Source of the DNA: Cerrena zonata
Taxonomy: Eukaryota; Basidiomycota; Agaricomycetes; Polyporales; Cerrenaceae
NCBI GenBank assembly: GCA_038087015.1
Contig: JASBNA010000061.1
Span: 62,001-126,000, forward strand
DNA length: 64,000 nucleotides
Direction of reading: 5' to 3'
This document shows positions 41,601 to 50,549 of the stretch, piece by piece. The first letter of the stretch is position 1. Every line of letters begins with the position of its first letter. Made by a program: the position numbers and the translations under genes. The notes beneath the pieces were generated by a model that saw only the letters and a list, made by a program, of their open reading frames with translations, was not told the origin of the DNA and searched no databases.

Positions 41601-44600
41601 CTTCTATTCAGTATAGCTTGCTGGAGAAGCGAACTAACTCAGGTGGAAGTGTCACATCATCCAGTGCTAATAACAATGTTCACCATTTATCGATCAATAC
41701 TGGTCCGAATAGTAAAATCCCTAGCGCCAAACCCCCCTTGTCGCCATTATTAGTTTCTCTGACTCCTCCATCGAAACCTTCGGTTGGTAGTATTAAGGAT
41801 TATGAAGTTTTAAAGGCTATAAGTAAAGGTGCATTTGGTTCGGTATTTTTAGCCAAAAAGAAAGTAACAGGTGATTATGTCGCTATAAAGTGTTTGAAGA
41901 AAAGAGATATGATTGCAAAAAATCAAATTTTAAATGTCAAATCTGAACGTGCGGTAATGATGAAACAAACTGATTCCCCTTATGTTGCACAATTGTATTG
42001 TAGTTTCCAAACTAGAGACTATCTTTACTTAGTGATGGAGTATTTAAATGGTGGTGATTGTTCTACGTTATTAAAAGTTTTGGGAACCTTAGGTAATGAA
42101 TGGGCTAAAAGATATATTGCCGAAGTTGTTGTTGGTATCGACGATCTCCATAGAAGAGGTATTATTCATCGTGATTTGAAACCAGATAATTTATTAATCG
42201 ATAGTAAGGGACATTTAAAATTAACAGATTTTGGTTTATCAAGAATTGGAGTATTAGGGAGACAAACAAGACAACATCGTAAAAGCTCTACATCTGAACA
42301 TGGAATTGAGATTTTCAGAAAAAGTCTCGGAACAAGCCAAAATCAACCTAATCAAAGTCCCTTGGCTAATTTTTCGGGTGCAAGTAGCGGAATCGATTCT
42401 CCTCTGTTGGATGTCTTTTCTAATCAAATTCACAACCATAAGAGAAACAATTCCGTGACTCCATTTTCATTATCACCAACTCTTGAACATACCAAATTAG
42501 CTTCTTCAAATTCTGCATTCCAACAGCTGCAACTTCAACAATTGCTGTCAAATCATTCACACTCTCACCCTGGTTCCAACTCCGGGTCTAATTCGGGCTC
42601 AATATCAGGACTTGCTTCGATGTCATCACCAACTGCCGGCTTTACTGACGTTTTCAGCAATCCAGGTATCCATGGTGGCCAATCGGGTACGGCTTCCTCT
42701 CAGTTCCTGCAACATCAAAATCGTGGAAATGTTGGTACCCCTACTGGACAGTTATCTTCGCAACCTTTGAACAGATCTGGTTCGTTCTTCAGATATGGTG
42801 GTGGAAGTGGTAGAACGGGATCAGGATCAAGTGGTTTAGAATCACCTCTGTTAAAGCCACAATTACCAAGAACCTCATCTGAATCATCATTTGCCATAAT
42901 CGACGATGACTTCCAGGTGAGTCCATCGCAGCATCCTAATACCATTACCTCATTTGCATTATTCGATCCGGCCAAAGACGAAGATAATAACGAGATCAAG
43001 AAATTTGTTGGTACCCCAGATTATTTATCCCCTGAAACCATTGAAGGCTCGAATCAAGGGGAACATTCTGACTGGTGGTCCGTTGGATGTATATTGTTTG
43101 AATTTATCTTTGGATATCCGCCCTTTCATGCTGATACCCCTGACAAGGTTTTCAAAAATATTTTGTCAGGTGAGATCGATTGGCCACCATTGAGCCCTGA
43201 AGAGGAACTGGAAATTTGTCCTGCAACTGCTAAAGATTTGATTAAAAAACTTTTAACCTTAGATCCAGAAGAACGATTAGGTTATAACGGAGCAGATGAA
43301 ATAAAATCACACCCTTACTTCAAGGAAATTGATTGGTTAAGTTTATATGATGAAGAACCTTCGTTCATTCCAACTTTGGACGACCCAGAATCTACAGACT
43401 ATTTTGATTCAAGGGGTGCTGATATATCACACTTTCCTAAGGATGATTTTGAAGATGAGACCATGAATATGGTAAATACCAGTGATAATCAAATCAAGGC
43501 TTCGGAGTCTGGATCACCCTTGGTTCCATCAAGTAATATCAATATACCAAGTCAAAGACCAACTCTTACAACCACAGGACAAGAAAGTAGTAGCTCAATT
43601 AGTTCAGGAAAACGGGAAAGAAGAGGTAGTAAGTTGGCAGAAACAGGAGAATTTGGGTCATTCCATTTCCGTAACTTGAATGTTTTGGAAAAGGCTAATA
43701 AGGACGTGATTAACAGATTGAAGAATGAACATTTAGAGCATCGAAATAGTTATTCATCTTCTTCGTCAGAATCTACCACTAGATCGAGAGGTTATTCGTT
43801 TAATGGATCCACAAATCCTGGTAGCCCATTCAAAAGGCCTGTTTCACCGGTGTCTACTTTGAATCGTGCACCATCGCCATCCAAAGGAGAAGGGTTATCA
43901 GCGACAAATTTGAATTCTAGTACAAGTACGGCCGGTAGTGTGGGAAGTTTTGGACCCACTCCGTTATTATTACAGCTTCAGCAACAATCCTCTAACTCGC
44001 CATCAGCGGTCAGTCGTCATGAGAGAGTTGGGTCAGCAGTAAGTACCTATTCAAGTGGTGATGAATTTCCATTTGAAGTAGGTAAATTTTCTCCCCTGAA
44101 TGAAAGCTTTGCTGGAAATAGTCAAAGTGGTTCAAATAGTATAAATATTACAACTCCCAAAGTGAATCACCGGTCTTCAATACACTCATTATCAAAACAA
44201 GTTTTCAATAAATCAGTTAACGATTTGAATTCACCATCTAGTTCCGACACCGAAGATACGAAATCATCAGCTCTATTAAGAGTAAGAAAACGAAGAGAAA
44301 GTTCAAGAAAATTCAATACCACGACTTCTAGTTTTAATTTATCGAATTCATCGGGTACAGCAATGAATAATACCTCTGGATCATCGATATCTTCGGGTAC
44401 TCTGGGACAGACTTTTAATCATTCGGGTAATGTGTTGAGTAATGAATTGGATGTATTATATTGTGAACCAATACCAATTGTACGTCATACGATTAGCCGG
44501 TTATTAGAAAAATTAGGATGTATTGTTGTGTCTGTTAGTGATGGTGATGAATTAATTAGAAGGGCTACGAGTCAAGTTAAATTTGATCTTATATTTACTG

Positions 44601-44845
44601 CCTTGAAAATATCAAAAGTTGATTCTATTGATGCAGTTAAGTTAATCAAATACACTACTGGTATAAATTGTGAGACTCCATTAATTGCTTTAACTGGATT
44701 TGCTAAAGAAGCTATCCAGCTGGGAGTTTTTGATGAAGTTTTGGAGAAGCCGATTGATTTAAATTCTTTAAAACAATGCATCACCAAGTATCGAAATGAA
44801 AGAAATGACCTTGGTCATAATTCAGAAGCTGTTGAATTCCATTAG
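38606..44845 (+). CDS. RIM15: Nutrient-regulated AGC-type protein kinase Rim15
   Basis: Greatwall-related kinase acting below TORC1, PKA and Pho85 to start quiescence and stress programmes through Igo1/2. 2079 residues. In order: PAS domain about 205-290 (AVMELDLDGNIRYLSKNWEV), a C2HC zinc-binding block about 490-515 (CRICESNIPAWFIEKHSDLC), the kinase domain starting near 1066 (YEVLKAISKGAFGSVFLAKK), HRDLKPDN near 1186 and DFG near 1206. A roughly 250-residue Ser-rich insert follows before GTPDYLSPE near 1467. A response-regulator receiver-like domain is at about 1947-2070 (DVLYCEPIPIVRHTISRLLE). In the receiver, the usual phospho-acceptor Asp is Ala (near 1999: FDLIFTALK), so it is probably not phosphorylated there. 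It is convergent with REX2, 34 bases apart. Confidence 0.97.
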   Translation: MKNLDSSDSSHQQEQTQQGHHFHHSIPNRSSNLNPHTNPSSTITNNDGSDSSSIEFNDYSQNDKIPSSIITDFTDSTKDELKESLQSPMIAQSASCLSSHSSNHGLFHQPEFNLSRPAPLERSVSPFEISRSTSNNDKQEQKLKDEKQLKEFEQQQNQTSSPINDLFHNAPNYENIFKTSPKRKPNINVPNFVEIFQEQIDLRLASSNNPTAVMELDLDGNIRYLSKNWEVIVGTNIKKLVGKSISNILIGNSEDDLKVFNNAIDQMVKDDVSYKVKFITATNDRKDFINESHSSGKITPSNSINNKSNDDNDDNDNLHFNKSQTDHIIRSGEPNEVIKEQTQFELVGTNVSKVVKASDIENSSQNDSNSDTDDYFGSNANTPQMPRDFDITLSSDDQSSSLSSKVSNNGEVIELEAQGILIHDPKTKLPSHSIWTIKPFAYIDLDLTIPESLINLLGFGSEIFEGYLFNLKEMGITDEESVPQPKSILCRICESNIPAWFIEKHSDLCIVEYRINEELQNCHDAIADQRQLIMKITESLWFQQYDSNPSPNTSGKILGLGVNSSNSETSSGPNSSGFSTPTSSNSSILDMSASSSSTNGLIDDYKGIPLPSMSLHDSQPTSGSSPRLSSHSLIKSTSSVQSILQSKKFPFGILRRLLELCDEALQINPAEKLEDDGILQFSPNTEKAISSVVNWRVFDTNDLALKTMIEDTKALVNDKIDTLSRLISILQYSDKIKAEVDELVLETVQSTVQRIREQIRINEQQLQSLLYHRTSSTLLKKSSFFYNSNPDDSKSNNDEQTIGDTSAISLNSASAGSQSRNSNDQTLSEPINLSPTPSNPNSTLIHSPQPSRTRSPSAKLINESFESSSKAATSITPKDILLRGRTTPVEIPRGGSNASISSRASSISAHNSRQNSRDLNLIDSFNDLELLKKSSEAISNNSSFSSPRRHLSPAPYVEKQNLSSFQRNPNSRFEASSPMASPSLQHLDVNNDSLPQAPPSIQYSLLEKRTNSGGSVTSSSANNNVHHLSINTGPNSKIPSAKPPLSPLLVSLTPPSKPSVGSIKDYEVLKAISKGAFGSVFLAKKKVTGDYVAIKCLKKRDMIAKNQILNVKSERAVMMKQTDSPYVAQLYCSFQTRDYLYLVMEYLNGGDCSTLLKVLGTLGNEWAKRYIAEVVVGIDDLHRRGIIHRDLKPDNLLIDSKGHLKLTDFGLSRIGVLGRQTRQHRKSSTSEHGIEIFRKSLGTSQNQPNQSPLANFSGASSGIDSPLLDVFSNQIHNHKRNNSVTPFSLSPTLEHTKLASSNSAFQQLQLQQLLSNHSHSHPGSNSGSNSGSISGLASMSSPTAGFTDVFSNPGIHGGQSGTASSQFLQHQNRGNVGTPTGQLSSQPLNRSGSFFRYGGGSGRTGSGSSGLESPLLKPQLPRTSSESSFAIIDDDFQVSPSQHPNTITSFALFDPAKDEDNNEIKKFVGTPDYLSPETIEGSNQGEHSDWWSVGCILFEFIFGYPPFHADTPDKVFKNILSGEIDWPPLSPEEELEICPATAKDLIKKLLTLDPEERLGYNGADEIKSHPYFKEIDWLSLYDEEPSFIPTLDDPESTDYFDSRGADISHFPKDDFEDETMNMVNTSDNQIKASESGSPLVPSSNINIPSQRPTLTTTGQESSSSISSGKRERRGSKLAETGEFGSFHFRNLNVLEKANKDVINRLKNEHLEHRNSYSSSSSESTTRSRGYSFNGSTNPGSPFKRPVSPVSTLNRAPSPSKGEGLSATNLNSSTSTAGSVGSFGPTPLLLQLQQQSSNSPSAVSRHERVGSAVSTYSSGDEFPFEVGKFSPLNESFAGNSQSGSNSINITTPKVNHRSSIHSLSKQVFNKSVNDLNSPSSSDTEDTKSSALLRVRKRRESSRKFNTTTSSFNLSNSSGTAMNNTSGSSISSGTLGQTFNHSGNVLSNELDVLYCEPIPIVRHTISRLLEKLGCIVVSVSDGDELIRRATSQVKFDLIFTALKISKVDSIDAVKLIKYTTGINCETPLIALTGFAKEAIQLGVFDEVLEKPIDLNSLKQCITKYRNERNDLGHNSEAVEFH

Positions 44846-44879
44846 GAAATGTATATGTATATATTATTATAGAAAGGAT

Positions 44880-45557
44880 TTATAATTGATAAACAGTTTT
44901 TGACTGATTGGTAACATTTTCAGTTTCTTTTGAATTTTTAAGGTAGTTTTGTTGAAACCATTTCAATTGAGCAATACTATCTTGTATATCATTTTTAGCG
45001 GTATGGCTATCTCTTTTCCTTGGACATTTACTTAATAAATCATTATTATGTCTTCTACAAATTTCACTAATTGAAGAGACATCCAATAATCTATAATGCA
45101 AATAATCAATAATTTTTGGGAATTCTCTCATCATGAAAAATTTATCCATGTGAATAGAATTACCAGCTAATAATCCCTTTTTTGGTTCGTTTATGTAATA
45201 TTTAATATAATCGAATAATTCACTTTCAACTTTTTGTAATGTTCGATCAGGGTTTTGTAAGATTTTATCAACAAGTCCCAGTTTGGTATGATGTTCAATG
45301 CACCATTCTCCCATTTGATCTAGTTTTTCTTTTGGAACGTAAACCGTACTTTCGAATCCCTTTTCATCAATGATATTCAAATCTGCATCAGTTATCAAAC
45401 AGCAAATTTCAATGATATTATCGTTATAAACGTCCAAGCCGGTCATTTCGCAGTCTATCCAGACCAAAGGTTTCTTGATGGTTGGTTTATAGGAAGCCAT
45501 GGTGAAAGGGCGATGTAAGTATCGAGTTTGTAAAGGAAGCTTCCAACCTCTTAACAT
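44880..45557 (-). CDS. REX2: Oligoribonuclease, mitochondrial RNA exonuclease Rex2
   Basis: DEDDh 3'-5' exonuclease degrading short RNAs, in mitochondria and in RNA end processing. The three exonuclease motifs are present: WIDCEMTGLDVYNDNIIEIC (DE), GNSIHMDKFFM (D) and HTAKNDIQDSI (H and D). The first 19 residues, MLRGWKLPLQTRYLHRPFT, form a basic amphipathic presequence, followed by an internal Met (residue 20) that could start a cytosolic form. Length 225 is close to bacterial Orn plus a presequence. Confidence 0.94.
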   Translation of the reverse strand: MLRGWKLPLQTRYLHRPFTMASYKPTIKKPLVWIDCEMTGLDVYNDNIIEICCLITDADLNIIDEKGFESTVYVPKEKLDQMGEWCIEHHTKLGLVDKILQNPDRTLQKVESELFDYIKYYINEPKKGLLAGNSIHMDKFFMMREFPKIIDYLHYRLLDVSSISEICRRHNNDLLSKCPRKRDSHTAKNDIQDSIAQLKWFQQNYLKNSKETENVTNQSKTVYQL

Positions 45558-45657
45558 TGTTGAAGAAGCACTAAAAAAAAAAAATAATTGAAGAAAAAAA
45601 AAAATTATTTTGATCTTTCGATTTTTTCAATAGGTTAACTTTCCCACCACTGATAGA

Positions 45658-46155
45658 ATGAAGCAGTACCTTGATAAGTTCTACTACTGGTACTTCATCG
45701 TTCACATTCCAATTACGTTGTTAATTGACTCGACCATTGTAATTCCTGATGAATACCAATTATGGATCCAGAAACTGATTGTATCGTTTCATATTGAAAC
45801 CAATAAAGATATCTTGTTAATTGAATCACCCTTATGGTTTAAAGTATTTGGATTATTTGAGTTAGTGGTTCAGTTGCCTATATTCATAATTGGGTCAATG
45901 TTTCTACGCAACAAGGATGAAAGAATAACCCCGGTCATGATGATATACGGGTTCAATGCATTTTTCACTACTTTAGTCTGTTTAATTTGGGTAATCGCTG
46001 AAGGAGACAATTTTGGATTAACTAGAGCAGAAATCTACAATTTGGTATTAATCTATGTGCCATACTTGATCATACCTTTGGTAATGATGATTGATAATCT
46101 TATTAGAAACATAAAAGTGTTTAACAAGGTTGAAATTACGAAAAAAAATCAATAA
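45658..46155 (+). CDS. EMA19: EXPERA-domain ER membrane protein (TMEM97-like, Ema19/YLR050C)
   Basis: Four-helix EXPERA protein of 165 residues, related to the sigma-2 receptor TMEM97; the S. cerevisiae member YLR050C (Ema19) is implicated in clearing mislocalised mitochondrial precursors at the ER. Features: N-terminal YLDKFYYWYFIVHIPITLLIDS, the SPLWFKVFGLFELVVQLPIF block with the family Glu, NAFFTTLVCLIW, and a last helix YLIIPLVMMIDNLI followed by a basic tail KKNQ. It is convergent with ACB1, with 27 bases between stops. Confidence 0.85.
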   Translation: MKQYLDKFYYWYFIVHIPITLLIDSTIVIPDEYQLWIQKLIVSFHIETNKDILLIESPLWFKVFGLFELVVQLPIFIIGSMFLRNKDERITPVMMIYGFNAFFTTLVCLIWVIAEGDNFGLTRAEIYNLVLIYVPYLIIPLVMMIDNLIRNIKVFNKVEITKKNQ

Positions 46156-46182
46156 TCAATAGACATATATATTTAAGTAAAC

Positions 46183-46494
46183 CTAATTATATTTACCGAT
46201 TAATTCAGTAGCCAATTCGATATATTTTGACTCGGCATCAGATTGACTGGTACCTTTCAAGTCGTCCCAAGCTTGCCATTTGTATTTACCTTTCAAGTCA
46301 AACATACCTGGTTTTGGGGTATCATTATCACCAACGGTGGCTTGTTTGTACAAACCGTATAATTTTAACAATTCGTCGTCCGAAGGACGTTTAGTTAAAC
46401 TTTGAACTGCAGCAGCCTAGGCAATGTTAGTACTTTTCTTCAGCCATTTGGGTGTTGAGATACTTACTTTATCTTGAAATTCTTGGGAAACCAT
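46183..46494 (-). CDS. ACB1: Acyl-CoA-binding protein Acb1, spliced
   Basis: Cytosolic carrier of long-chain acyl-CoA esters. Exon 1 is 46468-46494 (MVSQEFQDK) and exon 2 is 46183-46416 (AAAVQSLTKRPSDDELLKLY onward), joined in phase 0 to give 86 residues, the family length. The 51-base intron has donor GTAAGT, a TACTAAC branch and acceptor TAG. The binding motif YGLYKQATVGDNDTPKPGMF and KWQAWDDLKG are canonical. Without the upstream exon the first helix is missing, so the spliced model is preferred. Confidence 0.96.
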
Positions 46495-47524
46495 GATCAA
46501 TTGATTATGTTGGAAGAAGAAGAAGGTGGTATTTGGCCACCAACACCGGACCTCGATAAATTTGTTGAGCAATTGTGGGGTGGTGAACGGGTCTTTTCGC
46601 CAGGCTCATCGGACCATTTTGTTGCAACACCTACAATCATTTCATCTCTGATATCTATTTACCGTATCTTTACGAGTTACAATTGATATTAAGTATTCCT
46701 AAATAGTGCCCGTCTCTTAAGTTAGTGTACAATTTACAGAATCAAAGCATCTTAGTATCAGATCTTTAGAAGCAGTAAACTTAAACTAAGCATCTACATC
46801 TTACACTAATTACCTTACAAGTTAAGTACAAGTTAAGTACAACTAATTATCTTACAAGTTAAGTATGTACAAGTTAAGTATGTACAAGTTAAGTATGTAC
46901 AAGTTATATTACAAGTTAAGTATGTACAACTAAAGTACACCAACTTAAGTACAACAAGTTAAGTACAAGTTAAGTACAAGTTAAGTACAAGTTAAGTACA
47001 AGTAAAGTGCCAGTATACCTGGTGTACCGGTCGGGGGCTGGCTGCGGGTTTAGTGTTCGGCGCAGTCTTCGGCCGGGATCGCCGCGGAGATAGTGGTGTA
47101 CGGAGGTCTGCCCTCGGGTTTGTTTATTCTGTTGCCACCTTCGGGTGTCGGGGTTTCGGGCACCATCCGTATTTCCGCCGCCGAATCCGGTTGGCAAGCA
47201 TCAAATACTCATCCGTGCGTTCGGTCCTTGTGGTTAGTGCTATCGCTATCAGGTTCTACCAGACTATTACTACCATGTGCTATCAGTGGTCCTATCGGCT
47301 ACAGCAGTCGCGGTTGCAATTGTAATGTAATTGATAATGTGATTGTAATTGTAATACGCGGCTGCAAAGATTAGTCAGTGGGTTCTCGGAAATGCGTCTC
47401 GGATTATGACTGTTTGGGGAGGTGGTATCTCCGGGCCGTTGATTACAAAAGTTATGGAATCGACCTTTATATATAAATAGCTGATGGAATTCATTAAAGA
47501 ATAGGGATAGGCAGCAAGCACAAT
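46495..47524. other. 1-kb spacer with minisatellite and GC-rich patch
   Basis: Between ACB1 and the WW-like gene. It holds the tandem repeat described next and a GC-rich stretch (about 47010-47300) that is unlike the surrounding AT-rich DNA. The short frames in the patch have no recognisable homology and are not called. Confidence 0.45.
46814..47008 (+). repeat. Minisatellite of ACAAGTTAAGT units
   Basis: Many copies of an 11-bp unit ACAAGTTAAGT, alternating with a 15-bp form ACAAGTTAAGTATGT and diverged copies (ACAACTAAAGT, ACTTAAGTACA). The distal part (46955-47000) is an almost perfect 11-bp array. Confidence 0.85.
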
Positions 47525-48097
47525 ATGACTGTTGAAGATCAAACCATTTGGAAGTTCAAGTACGACGATACTTTTAAACAATACTACTATATAAATACCA
47601 AGGATAACTCAATATCATTTGATTTACCTTGTGAAGTGAAGAATACCTCCAGTAATAACACTAGTTTTATCAATCATATAATGAGTAAGAAGAGTCATCA
47701 TCCAAGAAGTAATACCTCGAAAAACTTACTACATCGGATAAGTTCTGCGTTTTCATTGAAACTGTCAAAGTCCAACGAGGAAAAGAAACCCGCTATGCTT
47801 TTACCACAAACCCGTTCCCACCAAGACGATATTTCACTCATGTCGGGGCTTGGAGACGAATTTTTATTGCAGCCATCGTTCAATTTGAATAAGTATAACA
47901 CTAACTCACCAGCAGATTCGCAGTCGATACTGTCTTACGATGATGAGATTTACGATGACGAATCAATCCATTCATATTATTCCGATTTGAATAATTATGA
48001 AGTATATCAAGACGAAGAAGATATGAAGGAAGAGTTTAATAAGTATAAGGAACGCATGGAATTGAGATTACAATTTATTAAAGAATTGGAAAGTTAA
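47525..48097 (+). CDS. Small WW-like protein, function unknown
   Basis: 190 residues. The N terminus, WKFKYDDTFKQYYYINTKDN followed by SISFDLP, has the WW pattern (first Trp at 9, Tyr-Tyr-Tyr strand, Asn, final Pro) but the second signature Trp is Phe, so ligand binding may differ. The rest is Ser/Asn-rich, then an acidic Tyr-rich segment (YDDEIYDDESIHSYYSDLNN) and a C-terminal helix of charged residues (EEFNKYKERMELRLQFIKEL). I do not know a named orthologue. The stop is 34 bases from the convergent RTF1 stop. Confidence 0.65.
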   Translation: MTVEDQTIWKFKYDDTFKQYYYINTKDNSISFDLPCEVKNTSSNNTSFINHIMSKKSHHPRSNTSKNLLHRISSAFSLKLSKSNEEKKPAMLLPQTRSHQDDISLMSGLGDEFLLQPSFNLNKYNTNSPADSQSILSYDDEIYDDESIHSYYSDLNNYEVYQDEEDMKEEFNKYKERMELRLQFIKELES

Positions 48098-48131
48098 TTA
48101 ATTAAATATGTGTATAGGTTATGTATATAGG

Positions 48132-49615
48132 TTAAATATCAATTTCAATGTTAATATCAATGTCTTTAATCATTTTATCCATATTACCTAGGATTCTGTA
48201 AGTTGAAGTTGCGATTTTTGACTCGAGTTCAGATTTTTCTGCAATTAGATTATCGTAATTCATTTTTGCTTCATTGATGGCTTTTTCATTTTCCTGTTTC
48301 ATTAAATCCTGATAAAACACTTTGGTTTGGGTCTTCAATCTTGAAAATGGATCGCCTCCCTCATTAGCATCGATAATTTTTTTCAATTGCGAAGATTTGA
48401 TTTCTGCTTTACGGATATTCTCTTGATTTAATTTCCGGTTTCTTTCATTCACCTTTGACATGGTGTTCAATGATTTCGAATTATTATGTTGTTTGGTTTG
48501 GTTAATCAAGATTTCGTCAATCTCTTTCAATTTATTAATAATCTTCTTAACATCACCGGTTTGTCTCTGTTGTTTACTGATTTTTAATTGATCCATTAAT
48601 TTGGCTTTTTGGAAAACAGCATCAAATCCTTGAATGTTTCCTTGTAATTTTTGTTTTCTTTCAATCATTTCATTAATATCATGGTCATTTAATGATCTGT
48701 TCATTAAATTATTTAACCGCTGCGAAATCTCTTCAACCTCTTCCTTATACGGTAATTCTTCGTTGGTCTTCAGCAATTCAAACACATACCGATCAAACTC
48801 TTCTCGTTCAATCTCGCCATCACTGAATATGTTGATTGGGAACTCCTTGGTTTGATTCTTATTCTGGGATACCAATAAATATATATCACACTTGAAATTG
48901 GGTAAATCATATACTTTTTCCGGAATGTTTTTGATATCAACTATTTGAACCATTCTGTAAATCGGTCTCTTGCTTCTCTTATCAATTCCTAAATTGATCT
49001 TCCCAAAAGTATTTATAATGGTTTCTTCAAAATCTTTATAAAAACAATACTTGTGTAATATACTTCTACCAACCTTGATTTTTCTAATGTCTTCAAAAGT
49101 GGCTCGTTCATAACTTCGTGTTTTGGTCTTGTTTCTACTCCCACTACCCCAAACTACTTCATCTTCCCCGTATCCTTCATCTTCGTCTTCTTCGTCTTCT
49201 TCTTCTTCTTCTTCTTCTTCTAAATCTTCATCTTCTTCATCTTCAAAATCTTCATCTCTTCTTCTACCAGTTGTTCTTTGCTCCCTCTGTTTCCTAAGCT
49301 CACTTAACTTATCCAACTTGGAACTCTTGGCTCCAGTGGTGGCTTTACTACGATTACTCGATCTAGTGGCTTTCTTATTGGTTTGGTTACTTTGTTGTTG
49401 TTGTTGTTTGGCTCTTTGTAACAAGTACTTTCTTTCATTATACTTTTCCATCTCTTGTGATCTCTCGAATAATACTTGTTCTCTTTCAATTTCATCCATA
49501 TCTAATAAATTTTCTCGATCTTCTTCATCCTTGTATTTACCTTCCAATGGATACGGGTTAACCAATTCTTCCTCTTCGCCCTCGTCATCATCCCCTTCTT
49601 CCTCGTCGTCGTCTC

Positions 49616-49646
<31 letters not shown>

Positions 49647-49793
49647 CACCTTCCTTCTCTTGGCTGCTCCTCCGCTCGGTTTGGTCTTTCTCTTCAATGG
49701 AACATCGCTATCAGAGCCACCGGAAACACCAGCCTCTTCTTCCTCTGAGCCGGCACCTGCAAGAGCTAACAAATCATCGTCCAAGTCAGACAT
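48132..49793 (-). CDS. RTF1: Paf1 complex subunit Rtf1
   Basis: RNA polymerase II elongation factor that promotes H2B ubiquitination and Chd1 recruitment. The Plus3 domain spans about 225-355 ([40 protein letters not shown], then [16 protein letters not shown]), which binds the Spt5 repeats. The N-terminal part is highly acidic with long Glu/Asp runs; this produces the long Ser-coding shadow frame on the opposite strand. A C-terminal coiled-coil region (about 390-530) matches Rtf1. 553 residues, in keeping with yeast Rtf1. Confidence 0.94.
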
Positions 49794-50183
49794 TCTTATC
49801 CAATTTTAATTGATTATATCCAAAAGTAATGCTTTCATTTGTTTAGTTATTCGTTTTTTTTTTTCGTTGTAGCTTCGATGTTGATAAAATGTCGTGCACC
49901 CTGGGAGAAGAGTGTGAGTAGAGCAGCCGCGACATTGTCTCCCGCCCGTACATCTACACCTTAAATTTTTCAATTTAAATATTTTATGTATTAAATGCAA
50001 ATTATATAGAATACAGAAAGTAGCTAGATTAGCCTTGAGTAAACTAAAAGTTAACTCCCGTGATTGAATATCACAATGAATCGAAATGAAAATGGGGTTG
50101 CGTCATTACTTTGATTGGTAAAAACTTGTTTAAGCAAAAGGAAATCATAAAGGTCATAATAAGTTACTTAACATCTATCTTTT
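49794..50183. other. RTF1 promoter / RPL34 3' spacer
   Basis: About 390 bases. Contains the Rap1-like site noted next. No gene. Confidence 0.4.
49942..49954 (+). promoter_or_regulatory. Rap1-like site upstream of RTF1
   Basis: CCGCCCGTACATC, one mismatch from the ACACCCGTACATC form of the Rap1 consensus at its second and third bases. It lies about 150 bases before the RTF1 ATG. Confidence 0.35.
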
Positions 50184-50549
50184 TTAATTCTTCTTTTTAG
50201 AAGCGGTTTTCTTTTCCTTTTCTTGTTGTTCTTTCAAAACTCTTTTAACAATCTTTTGTTCTTCAATTAAGAAAGCTCTAATAATTCTTTCTTTAACACA
50301 ACCAGCACATCTAGAACCACCGTAAGCTCTTTGCACGGTCTTGTGGGTTTTGGAAACACTGGCGTACTCTCTTGGTCTTAAAGTAGAAATACCAGCTAAA
50401 ACATTACCACAGTCACCACATTTTGGTCTAGTAGCTTGTTTTTTCAAGTGTTGAGCAACTAATTTTCCACCTGGGGTTTTAACAACCTTGACTTTGTTGG
50501 ATCTGGTGTTATAAGGGTTTCTTCTTCTGTAAGTGATACGTTGAGCCAT
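50184..50549 (-). CDS. RPL34: 60S ribosomal protein L34 (eL34)
   Basis: Large-subunit ribosomal protein, 121 residues, intronless here (S. cerevisiae RPL34 has an intron near the 5' end). It starts MAQRITYRRRNPYNTRSNKV, carries the zinc-ribbon cysteines in RPKCGDCGNVL and GSRCAGCVKERI, and ends in a Lys-rich tail. The start is the ATG at 50549. A Tbf1-like site and a CATGTG palindrome lie upstream. Confidence 0.97.
   Translation of the reverse strand: MAQRITYRRRNPYNTRSNKVKVVKTPGGKLVAQHLKKQATRPKCGDCGNVLAGISTLRPREYASVSKTHKTVQRAYGGSRCAGCVKERIIRAFLIEEQKIVKRVLKEQQEKEKKTASKKKN

Noticed and set aside
47053..47374. Overlapping frames in the GC-rich patch
   Set aside because: GC-rich DNA has few stops; two plus-strand frames and a minus-strand frame coexist without homology.
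49123..49809. 228-codon Ser-rich frame opposite RTF1
   Set aside because: It is the antisense image of the Glu/Asp runs of RTF1 and has no homology.
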